Translations under genes and position numbers: made by a program
The notes under the pieces: generated by a model
The model's database searches: none
What the model saw: the letters and a program-made list of their open reading frames with translations, nothing else
Told to the model about the DNA's origin: nothing
Source of the DNA: Gammaproteobacteria bacterium
GTDB lineage: Bacteria > Pseudomonadota > Gammaproteobacteria > UBA6429 > Thiohalophilaceae
Assembly: GCA_026196045.1 (NCBI GenBank)
Contig: JAPHRJ010000004.1
Location: 1 to 62,547 of the forward strand
Direction of reading: 5' to 3'
DNA: 62,547 nt
Shown: piece by piece, positions 16,892-25,127 of the stretch
How positions within the stretch are numbered: position 1 is the stretch's first letter
Layout: each line of letters starts with the position of its first letter

Positions 16892-17509
16892 ATGGATACA
16901 TACTCTAATTTCGCTGAGCTATATGCTAATGAATCTGACAAAAACAGTTTCCGGATTAGTGTATGCAAACGAGATGCATCCCTAGCTGCCATTATTGCTC
17001 CTCACGGTGGAGGTATTGAACCAGGAACCTCAGAAATTGTATTAGCAATTGCAGCTGATGATCTATCATATGCCTTATTCGAAGGCACAAAAATTAAAGA
17101 AAACAGAACTCTTCACATTACAAGTACCAATTTTGATGAACCACAGTGTTGCAATCTTATTCAAAAACACAACTATATTATTGCAATTCATGGTGAATCA
17201 AGTAATAAAAAAATAATTTACTTAGGTGGCAGAGATAATAATCTTGGTGGGTATATTAAATCATCACTTGAAGCAAACGGTTTTATTGTTACAAAACACC
17301 ACAACCCTAATCTACAAGGTAAATCAAATAGTAATATATGCAACTCTGGTTTAAGCGGTATGGGAGTACAACTAGAGCTTTCTAACGGGCTACGAAAGAC
17401 ATTTTTCAAATCACTTACAGCGGAGGGTAGAAGTAAACCTGCTGAAACAGTATATGATTTCTCGCGCGCTATTCGAGAAGGTTTATACGCAGCAAATATT
17501 ATAAATTAA
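16892..17509 (+). CDS. Poly-gamma-glutamate hydrolase (PghP) family protein
   Basis: This 205-residue protein has the PghP/YmaC-type zinc-peptidase pattern: IIAPHGGGIEPGTSE with His38 and Glu43, IIAIHGE with His100, YLGGRD, and a late GVQLELSNGLR. The family was first known from phages that degrade poly-gamma-glutamate capsules and uses a carboxypeptidase-like fold. There is no signal peptide, so a cytoplasmic or lysis-released enzyme is likely. It is convergent with the JAMM peptidase gene, 46 bases away. The region is AT-rich and looks acquired. Its substrate here is unknown; an isopeptide or gamma-linked bond is possible given the neighbours. Confidence 0.75.
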   Translation: MDTYSNFAELYANESDKNSFRISVCKRDASLAAIIAPHGGGIEPGTSEIVLAIAADDLSYALFEGTKIKENRTLHITSTNFDEPQCCNLIQKHNYIIAIHGESSNKKIIYLGGRDNNLGGYIKSSLEANGFIVTKHHNPNLQGKSNSNICNSGLSGMGVQLELSNGLRKTFFKSLTAEGRSKPAETVYDFSRAIREGLYAANIIN

Positions 17510-17555
17510 ATTTTCTAGTCACTAAATATATTAAACTGAATAATGTAATTATTAT

Positions 17556-18062
17556 TTAGTAAAACGTATGAAGCAATTGCTTATACTTGCATACAACAAA
17601 TGCTCGTAAACAAATATAACCAGAAACAAATTGAACAGCACTCATTGTCCATTCACTAGGCTGACTTGCTAATATAACCATAATTGGATATGAATTTTGT
17701 GATTCGGGCGTAATACCAATACGTGTAAGAGTTTTCTTGTCTTTTAAACTTAGATTAGTTGTACCATTAGGATGAGTATGCCAATCACCTAGATAATTAG
17801 TCATACCTTCTGAGTTGTAATAGATATCTTCCATTTCCTTTAGTTGATACTCTTGATCAGGTGTAAAGCTAATTTTTTTATGTATGGCATTTACTCCAGC
17901 ATCAATCATATCAGTTATAATAACATCGTGATTATCAGCAACATATCCCATAAATGCCCCACCTGTTTCTAAAGGTTTCTTTTTTTCAGCCTCTTCTACC
18001 ATGGCATCAAAAATAGATTTTGGAATCCACAAATTTTGACAATTCATTTTCTTATCATTCAT
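17556..18062 (-). CDS. JAB/JAMM deubiquitinase-like metallopeptidase
   Basis: This is a 168-residue protein from the ATG at 18062, overlapping the end of the E2-E1 gene by 8 bases; longer frames run through that gene and were rejected. The full JAMM zinc motif is present: Glu32 in LETGGAFMGY, His95-Thr-His97-Pro, Ser105 and Asp108. JAMM enzymes cleave isopeptide or peptide bonds after ubiquitin-like modifiers; Cap3 of type II CBASS and BilC are bacterial relatives. It lies last in an operon with the E2-E1 fusion. It probably removes a modifier from its target or processes a precursor. Confidence 0.85.
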   Translation of the reverse strand: MNDKKMNCQNLWIPKSIFDAMVEEAEKKKPLETGGAFMGYVADNHDVIITDMIDAGVNAIHKKISFTPDQEYQLKEMEDIYYNSEGMTNYLGDWHTHPNGTTNLSLKDKKTLTRIGITPESQNSYPIMVILASQPSEWTMSAVQFVSGYICLRAFVVCKYKQLLHTFY

Positions 18063-19743
18063 CAAGTTTGTATACATCCCACTTAGGAGCAATTGGCAAT
18101 CCTGTATTTTCATCCCATAAATGAAGAACACCCACATCCCAATCAAAACCAGGGTAACCATCTTTAGAATCACATAGTAATGCTACTGAAATACGCGTAG
18201 CCATAAGAGAAACCTGATCCATATCAAAACCAGTACCAGTAAATGTTGGAGAAAAGCATCCTACAGGTTGTATATTAGAACCCACTTCTTCAGGGGGAGG
18301 TAAAATTTCTCCTTCTGCATATTTATATGAAAAACTTGTCCAATTTCCCTTTGTAATTTCTGGAATTACACGGCCAACTATTCCCCCCCATGCACCCTGT
18401 GTTCCGGTTGCCCATACATATGGTATTTTAGATTCTTCACAGATATTAGACAGATATAAACTAACATTTGTTTCGGCTGCGGCATCTATTACCAAATCTG
18501 ACTCATTAATTAACTTACACAAAAAATCATGTGCATTAATTTGAACATTATCAACATTTAATATCTGTCCAACACCAACTCTTATATTAAAATGCTTACA
18601 TTTTAAACTTGGGAAATTTTGTAATAAATATCCAGCCATTACATCTACTTTATTGTAGCCAATAGCAGAAAAACCAATTAACCATCTTGGTAAATTACCT
18701 GCTTGTACAAAATCACCATCAATTAACGTAATAGATCTAATGCCAGAACGTACCAATTGCCAAATAATATGTGAGCCTATTGCTCCTACACCTATTACTG
18801 TAACGTGTTTACCTGAAAGTGCTGTTAATTTAGGTACGCGTTTAAATATATTTTCTTTTGTAAAGCGATCACTACGTACTAAAGATAATGTTATCGGCTG
18901 ATTCTTTTTTGGAGGTCTTCGCCTAATGAGAAAAAACCAGTTATAAATAGGTACTCTGTATTCAGATTCTTCTTTAATTAAGACTCCAACTATATCTGCT
19001 CCAATTTTCCCATAGTTGGGTGTTTTTATTTCAGGCCAAACTTTTATGATTTCATTTAGAATAATCTGTGGAGAAACTGTACCTGGTAGTGTATTAAGCT
19101 TTACCCATCGAGCAGCACGTGACTTAGTTAAAATTTCACTCAATGGCCCTTCAACCATAGCTACTGAATCAGAACCATGCCTAATTGATTCAACAAATCC
19201 AACTAATGGTGGATTAGAATTACGAGTTTCATTAAGTCTTAATGTCATTGTTCCATAAAAGGCAGAATCAGGAATAATGACATCATCTACATATATTATA
19301 GAACCCTGTTCATATGATAGTTGACCTGTTAGCTGGTAGCCTGTTTGTTCCTCATCAATCGATTCCTTTTCAGAATTTTTATGTCGTTCTAGTAAAATTG
19401 GGAGTTGTTCGTCCAGAGCCTTAGCTAAGCAATCACTACTTGGATTCCATTCACTTTGTTCATTTTCATATAGGCATAAACGATGATCATTAGGATTAAT
19501 ATGCCTTCCAGGAGGCAAAGTTGACCCAAATATTTCTACTGAAAAATATGGATAAGAAGCTGGATAAACACATTTCAGAATATGTATTTCATTATTACCC
19601 ATAGCATGATTACTATAGTTAATGTTTATTATAAGATAGCCTTCACTTTGAGCCACCTTATCTATTTCATATTCATAACCACCTTGAACTAAAGCCTCTT
19701 CTTCTTTCTGTAGAAGTTCAGGATATTTTTCAAACCAAGCCAC
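18055..19743 (-). CDS. E2-E1 fusion ubiquitin-like conjugating enzyme (Cap2-like)
   Basis: This is a 562-residue protein with a GTG start at 19743-19741, two bases after the stop of a 40-residue gene. Residues 1-125 form an E2-like domain: YPASYPYFSVEIFG, HINPNDHRLCLY with candidate catalytic Cys90, then SEWNPSSD. A middle domain follows. Residues 310-560 form a ThiF/E1 adenylation domain: GVGAIG at 318-323, DGDFVQAGNLPR with the adenylation Arg, and a candidate catalytic Cys496 in GCFSP. Type II CBASS Cap2 has the same E2-E1 order and size, joining CD-NTase C-termini to targets. Here no CD-NTase is present, so the modifier must be another protein. Confidence 0.85.
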   Translation of the reverse strand: MAWFEKYPELLQKEEEALVQGGYEYEIDKVAQSEGYLIININYSNHAMGNNEIHILKCVYPASYPYFSVEIFGSTLPPGRHINPNDHRLCLYENEQSEWNPSSDCLAKALDEQLPILLERHKNSEKESIDEEQTGYQLTGQLSYEQGSIIYVDDVIIPDSAFYGTMTLRLNETRNSNPPLVGFVESIRHGSDSVAMVEGPLSEILTKSRAARWVKLNTLPGTVSPQIILNEIIKVWPEIKTPNYGKIGADIVGVLIKEESEYRVPIYNWFFLIRRRPPKKNQPITLSLVRSDRFTKENIFKRVPKLTALSGKHVTVIGVGAIGSHIIWQLVRSGIRSITLIDGDFVQAGNLPRWLIGFSAIGYNKVDVMAGYLLQNFPSLKCKHFNIRVGVGQILNVDNVQINAHDFLCKLINESDLVIDAAAETNVSLYLSNICEESKIPYVWATGTQGAWGGIVGRVIPEITKGNWTSFSYKYAEGEILPPPEEVGSNIQPVGCFSPTFTGTGFDMDQVSLMATRISVALLCDSKDGYPGFDWDVGVLHLWDENTGLPIAPKWDVYKLDE

Positions 19744-19745
19744 AA

Positions 19746-19868
19746 TTACCCGACTGGGCGCTTAGGTGGCTTTGGAGGCTTATCAGGCCTGCCTGATCCT
19801 TGCCCGGGATTATCAGGTGGTCCTTTAGGTACATCAGGCTTATTGGGTTTATCTTTGTGGTCATTCAT
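19746..19868 (-). CDS. 40-residue Pro/Lys/Asp/Gly-rich peptide ending in Gly
   Basis: This short gene has an ATG at 19868 and a stop at 19746, two bases before the GTG of the E2-E1 gene. That GTG has no good ribosome site of its own, which implies translational coupling and hence that this peptide is made. AGGA lies about 10 bases before its ATG. The product is low-complexity, with repeats of P-x-K-P and PDKP/PDVP, and ends RPVG. It has no hydrophobic core, so it cannot be a beta-grasp fold. By position and C-terminal Gly it is a candidate modifier or tag for the E2-E1 enzyme, comparable in disorder to Pup. That role is inference. Confidence 0.6.
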   Translation of the reverse strand: MNDHKDKPNKPDVPKGPPDNPGQGSGRPDKPPKPPKRPVG

Positions 19869-19929
19869 AATATTTAAATCCTATATAAATTAAAAAACTT
19901 GATACATCAATAATGTGTACCTTCTCAGC

Positions 19930-20424
19930 TCATACTTTATTAATAACCTCTTGCAAACAAGTTGAATTTTCTTGGGCTTCTTCCAATAATTTGTCCCAAT
20001 CATCAGGAGGATCCCCACTATCTAACATATCCTCAAAAACTTTATATGCATCCGATTTACTGCCGTATGATCTTTTTGAGTCCTCATCATTAACCCATGC
20101 TAGTACAATAACTTTACTCTTTTCGTGATATCTGAAGAACAATCTATACTGTTGGTAAAATTTTGCCCGAAACCAATGTTTATGATCATTTCCTAAAGTA
20201 CTACCCTGACGATACTCTACTCGTGTCGGATCTTCTGGTATTGACTCAAACGCTAATTTTGCAATTGCTTTTAGTCGTTTTGTAGCGTTCTTTTTTTTGT
20301 AATTGTCTGGATTTTTCCTACGTAGTGACTCTACTTCCGTCAACAGCTCTTCAATCTGGCTTGTGAATTGTGGGTGGGCAATAATGCTCCACCCGTTTAT
20401 CAGAAGAGGTGAAGCATAAGACAT
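19930..20424 (-). CDS. yhaV: YhaV-family toxin (RelE-like mRNA interferase)
   Basis: This 164-residue protein matches the known YhaV length and pattern: LLINGWSIIAHPQF near the start, KRLKAIAKLAFESIPEDP, HKHWFRAKFYQQYRLFFRYH and KVIVLAWVNDEDSKRSYGSKSDAY. YhaV is a ribosome-dependent or free mRNA-cleaving toxin of the RelE superfamily. It follows the PrlF-type antitoxin gene by 2 bases in the same direction. The pair probably stabilises the element, and the conjugation-type operon starts about 60 bases downstream, so read-through is possible. Confidence 0.9.
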   Translation of the reverse strand: MSYASPLLINGWSIIAHPQFTSQIEELLTEVESLRRKNPDNYKKKNATKRLKAIAKLAFESIPEDPTRVEYRQGSTLGNDHKHWFRAKFYQQYRLFFRYHEKSKVIVLAWVNDEDSKRSYGSKSDAYKVFEDMLDSGDPPDDWDKLLEEAQENSTCLQEVINKV

Positions 20425-20426
20425 AT

Positions 20427-20756
20427 TTAGTCATCCTCATCGGAAAGAGGTGCATCTAAATCAATCTCTACATCAGAAACCAATGACTGTATACGCTCAA
20501 CAAGCTCTGAAGATATGGACTTCAAATGATGGGGGTTGTTACTAATATCGTTAGCAAGAAAACTTAAGTACTTTTCAACGACAGGATCACTATCATGTTG
20601 CTCAGCTTTAACCATAAGTACATTATTATCAGGCTGAATAATGTACTGTATTCTATCTCTTTTATTAAGACGCAGCGTTTTACGTACAGATGTTGGAACC
20701 GTAGTTTGATAACGATCTGTAAGAGTAGATTCGACTTGTAAACTTAATGCGCTCAT
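20427..20756 (-). CDS. prlF: PrlF/SohA-family antitoxin
   Basis: This is a 109-residue protein starting at the ATG at 20756, with GAGG seven bases upstream; an earlier in-frame Met was rejected because this start fits the 111-residue E. coli homologue. An AbrB-like swapped-hairpin DNA-binding domain opens it (STLTDRYQTTVPTSVRKTLRL), as in PrlF/MazE. The acidic tail (DVEIDLDAPLSDEDD) probably blocks the toxin. Such antitoxins repress their own promoter; no operator repeat was confirmed in the short upstream stretch. Confidence 0.88.
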   Translation of the reverse strand: MSALSLQVESTLTDRYQTTVPTSVRKTLRLNKRDRIQYIIQPDNNVLMVKAEQHDSDPVVEKYLSFLANDISNNPHHLKSISSELVERIQSLVSDVEIDLDAPLSDEDD

Positions 20757-20932
20757 TTCTACCTCAAAATAATGTATTACTTCTAACACAAATAAAGGTA
20801 ATGCACATGCATTACCTTGTCAAGATAGAACCTCAGAAATAGAAACTTCCTCATCTACACATTAAATTTAAATTGAGAAATAAACCAAGAATTTCACATA
20901 AGAAATGATGTGTAAGCTATTGATTATAAAGA

Positions 20933-20987
20933 TGGTGCCTAGGGCTGAAATCGAACCGGCGCGGTGTTGCCACCGAGGGATTTTAAG
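20933..20987 (-). pseudogene. tRNA-Leu(UAA) 3' fragment, candidate attachment site
   Basis: Read on the minus strand this 55-base stretch has the anticodon-loop 3' part with TAA, the stem TCCCT, a long variable arm CGGTGGCAACACCG, a T-arm with GGTTCGATTTCAG, and the acceptor CCTAGGCACCA ending in genomic CCA. The 5' half of the tRNA is absent: upstream sequence does not continue the fold. A 3' tRNA fragment cut at the anticodon loop is what tRNA-targeting integrases carry or leave behind. It is therefore a probable att site or old integration scar. One T-arm pair looks mismatched, fitting a non-functional copy. Confidence 0.7.
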
Positions 20988-21210
20988 AAATTAACCCGCT
21001 ATTATTTTTTTACTAATAATCTGATTTTAATTGGTAGAATTTTTGAATCATAATGAAAAGTTTTTTATAAAAAAATTAATCGCATAGTGCGAAGCAATAA
21101 TGCGGATTAAATATAAAGACTAAAGAAAGACTAAAGAAAAGACTACCTTTCCCATGTTGTTAGGTAAGTCATTGAGAATGTTATAAATATCTGGATTGTA
21201 TTAATAACTG

Positions 21211-21697
21211 AATCGGCTTATTAACGGTGCAGACGTTTTAATTACCTTAGTAAATCTTTTTATTACTTAATTTAATCTGAACTATGTGCTTAATCGGTTT
21301 GTGTATTAACATAAAATGTGAACAAGTTTAATCAACTTCAATCTGTTTGTTAACGTTAGGTTCCCTCGCCTCCTTCCCTTCTGGATATCGATTAACTTTT
21401 GGTTGGTATGCAGGTTTTCCTGGTATTTAATCAGTTTAATAACGTTAATTAGTTTTTAATGGCTGTTCAATCTGTTTATTAACGATAAAAATTAAACTTG
21501 AATCAGAAAGGGTTAAAAAACAAGGTGCAGAGACAAAAAAGCCAATGAAAACAATGTGATATAACACTATTGGACATGTCCAAAATTAATGTACGTTGAA
21601 GCGTAAAAGGGAGATTTTAAGGTATGAGCTTGAGTTTGATCTGTATATTAACGATGAAAAGCTCAAGAGTAAGATATGTTTAGTCTGTATGTTAACG
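21211..21697 (+). other. Iteron-type origin of replication (oriV)
   Basis: Seven direct repeats with consensus close to AATCTGTWTRTTAACG lie on the plus strand, starting near 21211, 21292, 21340, 21429, 21469, 21638 and 21682. The copies at 21340, 21469, 21638 and 21682 are nearest to consensus. The surrounding sequence is AT-rich. They end 15 bases past the stop of the initiator gene, a standard layout for iteron replicons where the initiator binds and opens the origin. No perfect DnaA box was noticed inside this stretch. Confidence 0.8.
21570..21583. promoter_or_regulatory. Palindrome TTGGACATGTCCAA within oriV (copy 1)
   Basis: A 14-base perfect palindrome lies among the iterons. The same core recurs at 25006-25023 on the other side of repA-parA-parB. 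A repeated palindrome bracketing a par locus suggests a parS or KorB-like operator bound by one of the ParB proteins. Confidence 0.6.
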
Positions 21698-21712
21698 TAC
21701 CAACAAAAACGT

Positions 21713-22747
21713 TTATCGTTTAAGTGTTAGTTTATGAGGAACTTTTCGCCCTGTTCCTACGATCTCCCAGTTTTCCATCCATTCAAGCTCACTTAATTTT
21801 TTCATTGTGCTGCGCAAGTCACCCATAAAGTAGCGATATTCCCGCTGATAACCAATGATGGACATGAGTTTCTCACAGTAAATGCTGTACTTTTTAGGCT
21901 GTGCACTTAGGAACCGGTGTAAGGCTTTACCGGTGTCAGAAAGCTGCTTGCGAATACTCCAGTCAATATAGGTGTACTCAGATTCTAACCAGGCTGCCAT
22001 TATGGGTGAAAATTGTATTAACAATAAACCCTTGTCATCATAAGTTTCCCATGCAATATCGATTAGCTTTATTTGTGTGCCGTGTGTCCCTAGCTTGTTA
22101 TGTGTTTCCCGATCCAACTCGATAACGGTTGCCCCTAGCCTTTTCACGCTAGCTAACCGCAACTGCATATTGGTTCCACCATCAGAATCATCACATTCAG
22201 ATTGAAGTTCACTTAATGAGCAAGTTAGTAGATGCACGGAGACATCTTCACCGTTTGCTTTTGGTTGGATAGCGGCAATAGGGATCGGTAGATTATGTGG
22301 TCGACCAAACAGCCGTGCTTTGCGTAGTCGAGCCACAGCCATAAGGGTGTCTTCATCATAAACGGTTAGTGGTGGACCATGCTTGCGCCCTCTTCCCCAC
22401 GAAGTCATAAAAGGCATCGCATTATCGATATCAAGACCTTGATTATCACGTCCGCGCTTAATGGGTAAGAATATTGGAATACGGGTCAGGAATGTGGGAA
22501 ATTCTGAGCTGGGGCGTACAGGGTATGTCGTGAACCGGCCATCGATTTCACGGTTAAATAAGTCTTGTTGGAACTGCTCTATACTTAATCGAGTTTGTCG
22601 GGCTGATCGACGGTGTTTCTTTGTTACAGGTAATACCGTTACATCTTTAAGCTCTTCTGCGGCGGCTGATTTTTTCCTGGCCTCAACAGTGGTGAGTATT
22701 CGGTCTAAAGATTTCGCGAGTTTTCCGGTTATTTTAGGTTCTTCCAT
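21713..22747 (-). CDS. Plasmid replication initiator (RepA/TrfA-like)
   Basis: This is a 344-residue protein from the ATG at 22747, with AGGGG upstream; an earlier Met gives an unlikely leader. The central part carries FPTFLTRIPIFLPI and the segment MTSWGRGRKHGPPLTVYDEDTLMA, followed by helical stretches typical of winged-helix initiators. The end is basic (KVPHKLTLKR). It lies between iterons and a divergent parA, the classic basic-replicon layout. Initiators of this type bind iterons to start plasmid replication. The family name is inferred from context and general pattern. Confidence 0.7.
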   Translation of the reverse strand: MEEPKITGKLAKSLDRILTTVEARKKSAAAEELKDVTVLPVTKKHRRSARQTRLSIEQFQQDLFNREIDGRFTTYPVRPSSEFPTFLTRIPIFLPIKRGRDNQGLDIDNAMPFMTSWGRGRKHGPPLTVYDEDTLMAVARLRKARLFGRPHNLPIPIAAIQPKANGEDVSVHLLTCSLSELQSECDDSDGGTNMQLRLASVKRLGATVIELDRETHNKLGTHGTQIKLIDIAWETYDDKGLLLIQFSPIMAAWLESEYTYIDWSIRKQLSDTGKALHRFLSAQPKKYSIYCEKLMSIIGYQREYRYFMGDLRSTMKKLSELEWMENWEIVGTGRKVPHKLTLKR

Positions 22748-22851
22748 AACGAATATCCCCTGCCCTTTATAAAGTTTGTCCTTCTTAGTAAGACTTGATA
22801 ATATATTATAACAATATGCGTAATTGAGCAAGTCTAAGGAGTGTGACAGAA

Positions 22852-24015
22852 ATGGGTACAGGTATAGAAATGATATCAGATTTAATCAGTCGTACAGGGG
22901 ATTTGCGGCGAGCATTCCGAGATCAAAAATTTAGCCCTGATTCAATCAAGACAGACATTAACCGATATTCAATGAAAGAGACAGCGAATATGGTCGGCCG
23001 ATCACACCAAGCCATTCGAGACGCTGAAAAAACGGGGCGGATCCCCGCTCCTGAACTAGGTGAAAATGGTCGCCGTAAAGGTTTCACGCTGAAGCAAATC
23101 AATCAAATGCGGGATGTTTTTGGTACTCGCCCATCACGCGATAAAGATGAAGAACCAGTGATTATTGCGGTACAGAATTTTAAAGGTGGCGTAGCAAAAT
23201 CCACTATCTCAACACATTTAGCCGAATACATTTCAAGATCTGGATATCGAGTACTTCTTGTTGACTGTGATTCCCAGGCGAGCTCTACGGGCACCTTCGG
23301 GTATGTACCAGACGACGATATAAAAGAAGAAGACACCTTGCTCCCGTTTTTCCGGGATGAAGAAGAAACGCTGCATTACGCGATTCGCACAACGTATTGG
23401 GACGGACTTGATCTCATTCCTGCAAATCTACATCTGTATTCAGCAGAGTATGAGCTAGCAAGCGATGTATCCAGCGAAACGTTTTCCACCTTGCGCGATG
23501 GCATCGCGACTGTAGCAGATGATTATGATGTCGTGATTATTGATCCACCACCTGCGTTGGGAATGATTTCATTAAATGTCATTTATGCAGCAAATGCGCT
23601 GGTTATCCCTATGCCGCCCTCTATGTATGATTTTGCCTCAACGATTTCATTTTTAACGATGCTTCAGGAAACGATGTCAGTACTAGAGAGGGCGGTAGGA
23701 ACGATTGACTATAAATTTGTGAAGCTGGTTCTTAGTCGGTACGACGAAAATAAGAGTGCCCAAGAAGAGTTGGTTAAGCTGATTGAAGGGGAGTTTGGTA
23801 ATGCTGTTCTGGGTGCCAAACTACGTGAGTCGGCTGAGATTGTAACTGCGAGTTATAACCAGCGAACGGTCTATGAGTTAGAACCCACCAGTTCCAGCAA
23901 GGTTCGTAAGCGATGTTTGAATATCCTGGATAGCGTGAATAGCGAAATAGAATTACTTATTCGTGAGAGCTGGCCGAGTCACGCTAAAAAATTACGTGAT
24001 GAAGGCATTTTATAA
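22852..24015 (+). CDS. parA: ParA partition ATPase with N-terminal HTH
   Basis: This is a 387-residue protein. I chose the ATG at 22852 because AAGGAG sits 10 bases upstream; a GTG at 22843 is too close to it. An N-terminal MerR-like helix-turn-helix (KETANMVGRSHQAIRDAEKTGRI) marks a type Ia ParA that also represses its own operon. The deviant Walker A reads KGGVAKST near residue 105, with Ala in place of the usual Gly. Walker A' DCDSQ and Walker B VVIIDPPP follow. It sits 11 bases before parB and divergent from repA. It segregates the replicon by dynamic ATP-dependent DNA binding. Confidence 0.92.
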   Translation: MGTGIEMISDLISRTGDLRRAFRDQKFSPDSIKTDINRYSMKETANMVGRSHQAIRDAEKTGRIPAPELGENGRRKGFTLKQINQMRDVFGTRPSRDKDEEPVIIAVQNFKGGVAKSTISTHLAEYISRSGYRVLLVDCDSQASSTGTFGYVPDDDIKEEDTLLPFFRDEEETLHYAIRTTYWDGLDLIPANLHLYSAEYELASDVSSETFSTLRDGIATVADDYDVVIIDPPPALGMISLNVIYAANALVIPMPPSMYDFASTISFLTMLQETMSVLERAVGTIDYKFVKLVLSRYDENKSAQEELVKLIEGEFGNAVLGAKLRESAEIVTASYNQRTVYELEPTSSSKVRKRCLNILDSVNSEIELLIRESWPSHAKKLRDEGIL

Positions 24016-24026
24016 GGGGACGGCAA

Positions 24027-25004
24027 ATGACAAATTCAAATAAAGATTTAGCAGATGGTATAAAGAAGAGCATGGAAATCCGTCGGCAGGAACAGGAGAA
24101 AAATGCGGGCAAAAAAACAGGGAGCGGTATTCTAGGTGACCGACTTAAAACGGTAGGAGAGTTATCACGCGGGGAGCGAGTCAAGAAAGTACAGTACCGA
24201 GTTGAAACCAGTCAGTGCCGACTATGGGAAAGACATAATCGACGTTTTGATTTATTGAATGAGCATCGTTGTGCGGATTTGATTGAAGGTTTTAAGAGTA
24301 TGGGAAAACAGGAATTCCCGGCTATTGTTCGGCGAGTGGACGGCGATCCAAAGCATGGTTATGAAATTATTTGTGGTGCACGGCGCTTCTGGACAGCCGG
24401 ATACCTGGGATGGAAATTACTAGTTGAAGTCCGGGACTTAACTGATGAAGAGGCGTTTCGGCTATCAGATGTCGAGAACAGAGATCGGGATGATATATCT
24501 GACTATGAACGTGCACTGGATTATAAGACGGCCCTTCATGCGTATTACGACAATCAAGGGCAGATGGCTGAGCGCATGGATGTTTCCCAAGATTGGCTGT
24601 CACGGTTTTTAGCTTTAGCAGATCTGCCTGTTGAAATAGTGTCGGCATATCGTGATGTAACAGAAATAAAAGTGCGTCACGTTAGGGAGCTGAGTAAAGC
24701 ATTAAAAACAGCCAAATTAAGAAAAGCCCTCATTGCTAAAGCAAAGGAACTTCATGATAAGAAATTAGATGGTAAGCAGGTTATTGCACAGCTTAAACAA
24801 GCGGCTATTGATGCCACTCAGGGGAAAAAATCTCCTTCCAGTAAAACGCTAGCACAATACAAGTCTTCAGCCGGTAAGCCTATGATGGCCATTAGCATGA
24901 AAGGGAAATCGGGTTTGTTGGTATCTATTGATAAGAAAAGCGGGGCATCCAAGAGTGAAATAAAGGATGCATGTATCAAGGCCATAGAGGCGTATTACGA
25001 GTGA
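24027..25004 (+). CDS. parB: ParB partition DNA-binding protein
   Basis: This 325-residue protein has AAGGGGA before its ATG. The order is a short Lys/Glu-rich N-terminus (ParA contact), the ParB/RepB domain with CGARRFWTAGYLGWK as the nucleotide motif, ENRDRDDISDYERALDY, a helix-turn-helix (QMAERMDVSQDWLSRFLALADLP) and a basic C-terminal dimer domain. It forms an operon with parA. A perfect 18-base palindrome begins two bases after its stop and may be its parS site. P1/F-type systems usually carry parS just downstream of parB, as here. Confidence 0.9.
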   Translation: MTNSNKDLADGIKKSMEIRRQEQEKNAGKKTGSGILGDRLKTVGELSRGERVKKVQYRVETSQCRLWERHNRRFDLLNEHRCADLIEGFKSMGKQEFPAIVRRVDGDPKHGYEIICGARRFWTAGYLGWKLLVEVRDLTDEEAFRLSDVENRDRDDISDYERALDYKTALHAYYDNQGQMAERMDVSQDWLSRFLALADLPVEIVSAYRDVTEIKVRHVRELSKALKTAKLRKALIAKAKELHDKKLDGKQVIAQLKQAAIDATQGKKSPSSKTLAQYKSSAGKPMMAISMKGKSGLLVSIDKKSGASKSEIKDACIKAIEAYYE

Positions 25005-25005
25005 T

Positions 25006-25023
25006 TTTTGGACATGTCCAAAA
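25006..25023. promoter_or_regulatory. 18-base palindrome, candidate parS (copy 2)
   Basis: TTTTGGACATGTCCAAAA is a perfect palindrome directly after the parB stop codon and about 100 bases before the orphan parB-like gene. The core repeats at 21570-21583. A parS downstream of parB is the usual site in type Ia partition loci; an operator for the following gene is the alternative. Confidence 0.65.
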
Positions 25024-25127
25024 GCCGCGTAACATATTGATAATTAAAGATATTTCACTTAATTTAAACTGTTTTTTGGCCGATTTTCCATGGCACAATT
25101 TGCAGTAGTTGAAAAGGAGCGTGTCAT

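Larger units (their letters stand above)
20757..21712. other. Non-coding region with tRNA fragment and replication origin
   Basis: About 950 bases without a gene. The first part holds the promoter of the toxin-antitoxin pair and a tRNA-Leu 3' fragment. The middle part (21000-21200) is very AT-rich with an A/T-run tract. The rest is the iteron origin. No other reading frame is convincing. Confidence 0.7.

Noticed and set aside
17556-20789. Type II CBASS call for the E2-E1/JAMM block
   Set aside because: No CD-NTase and no cyclic-nucleotide effector lie within the block; only Cap2- and Cap3-like parts are present.
21211-21697. CRISPR array reading of the repeats before repA
   Set aside because: Repeats are about 16 bases with irregular spacing from 40 to 170 bases and no cas genes; they fit iterons.
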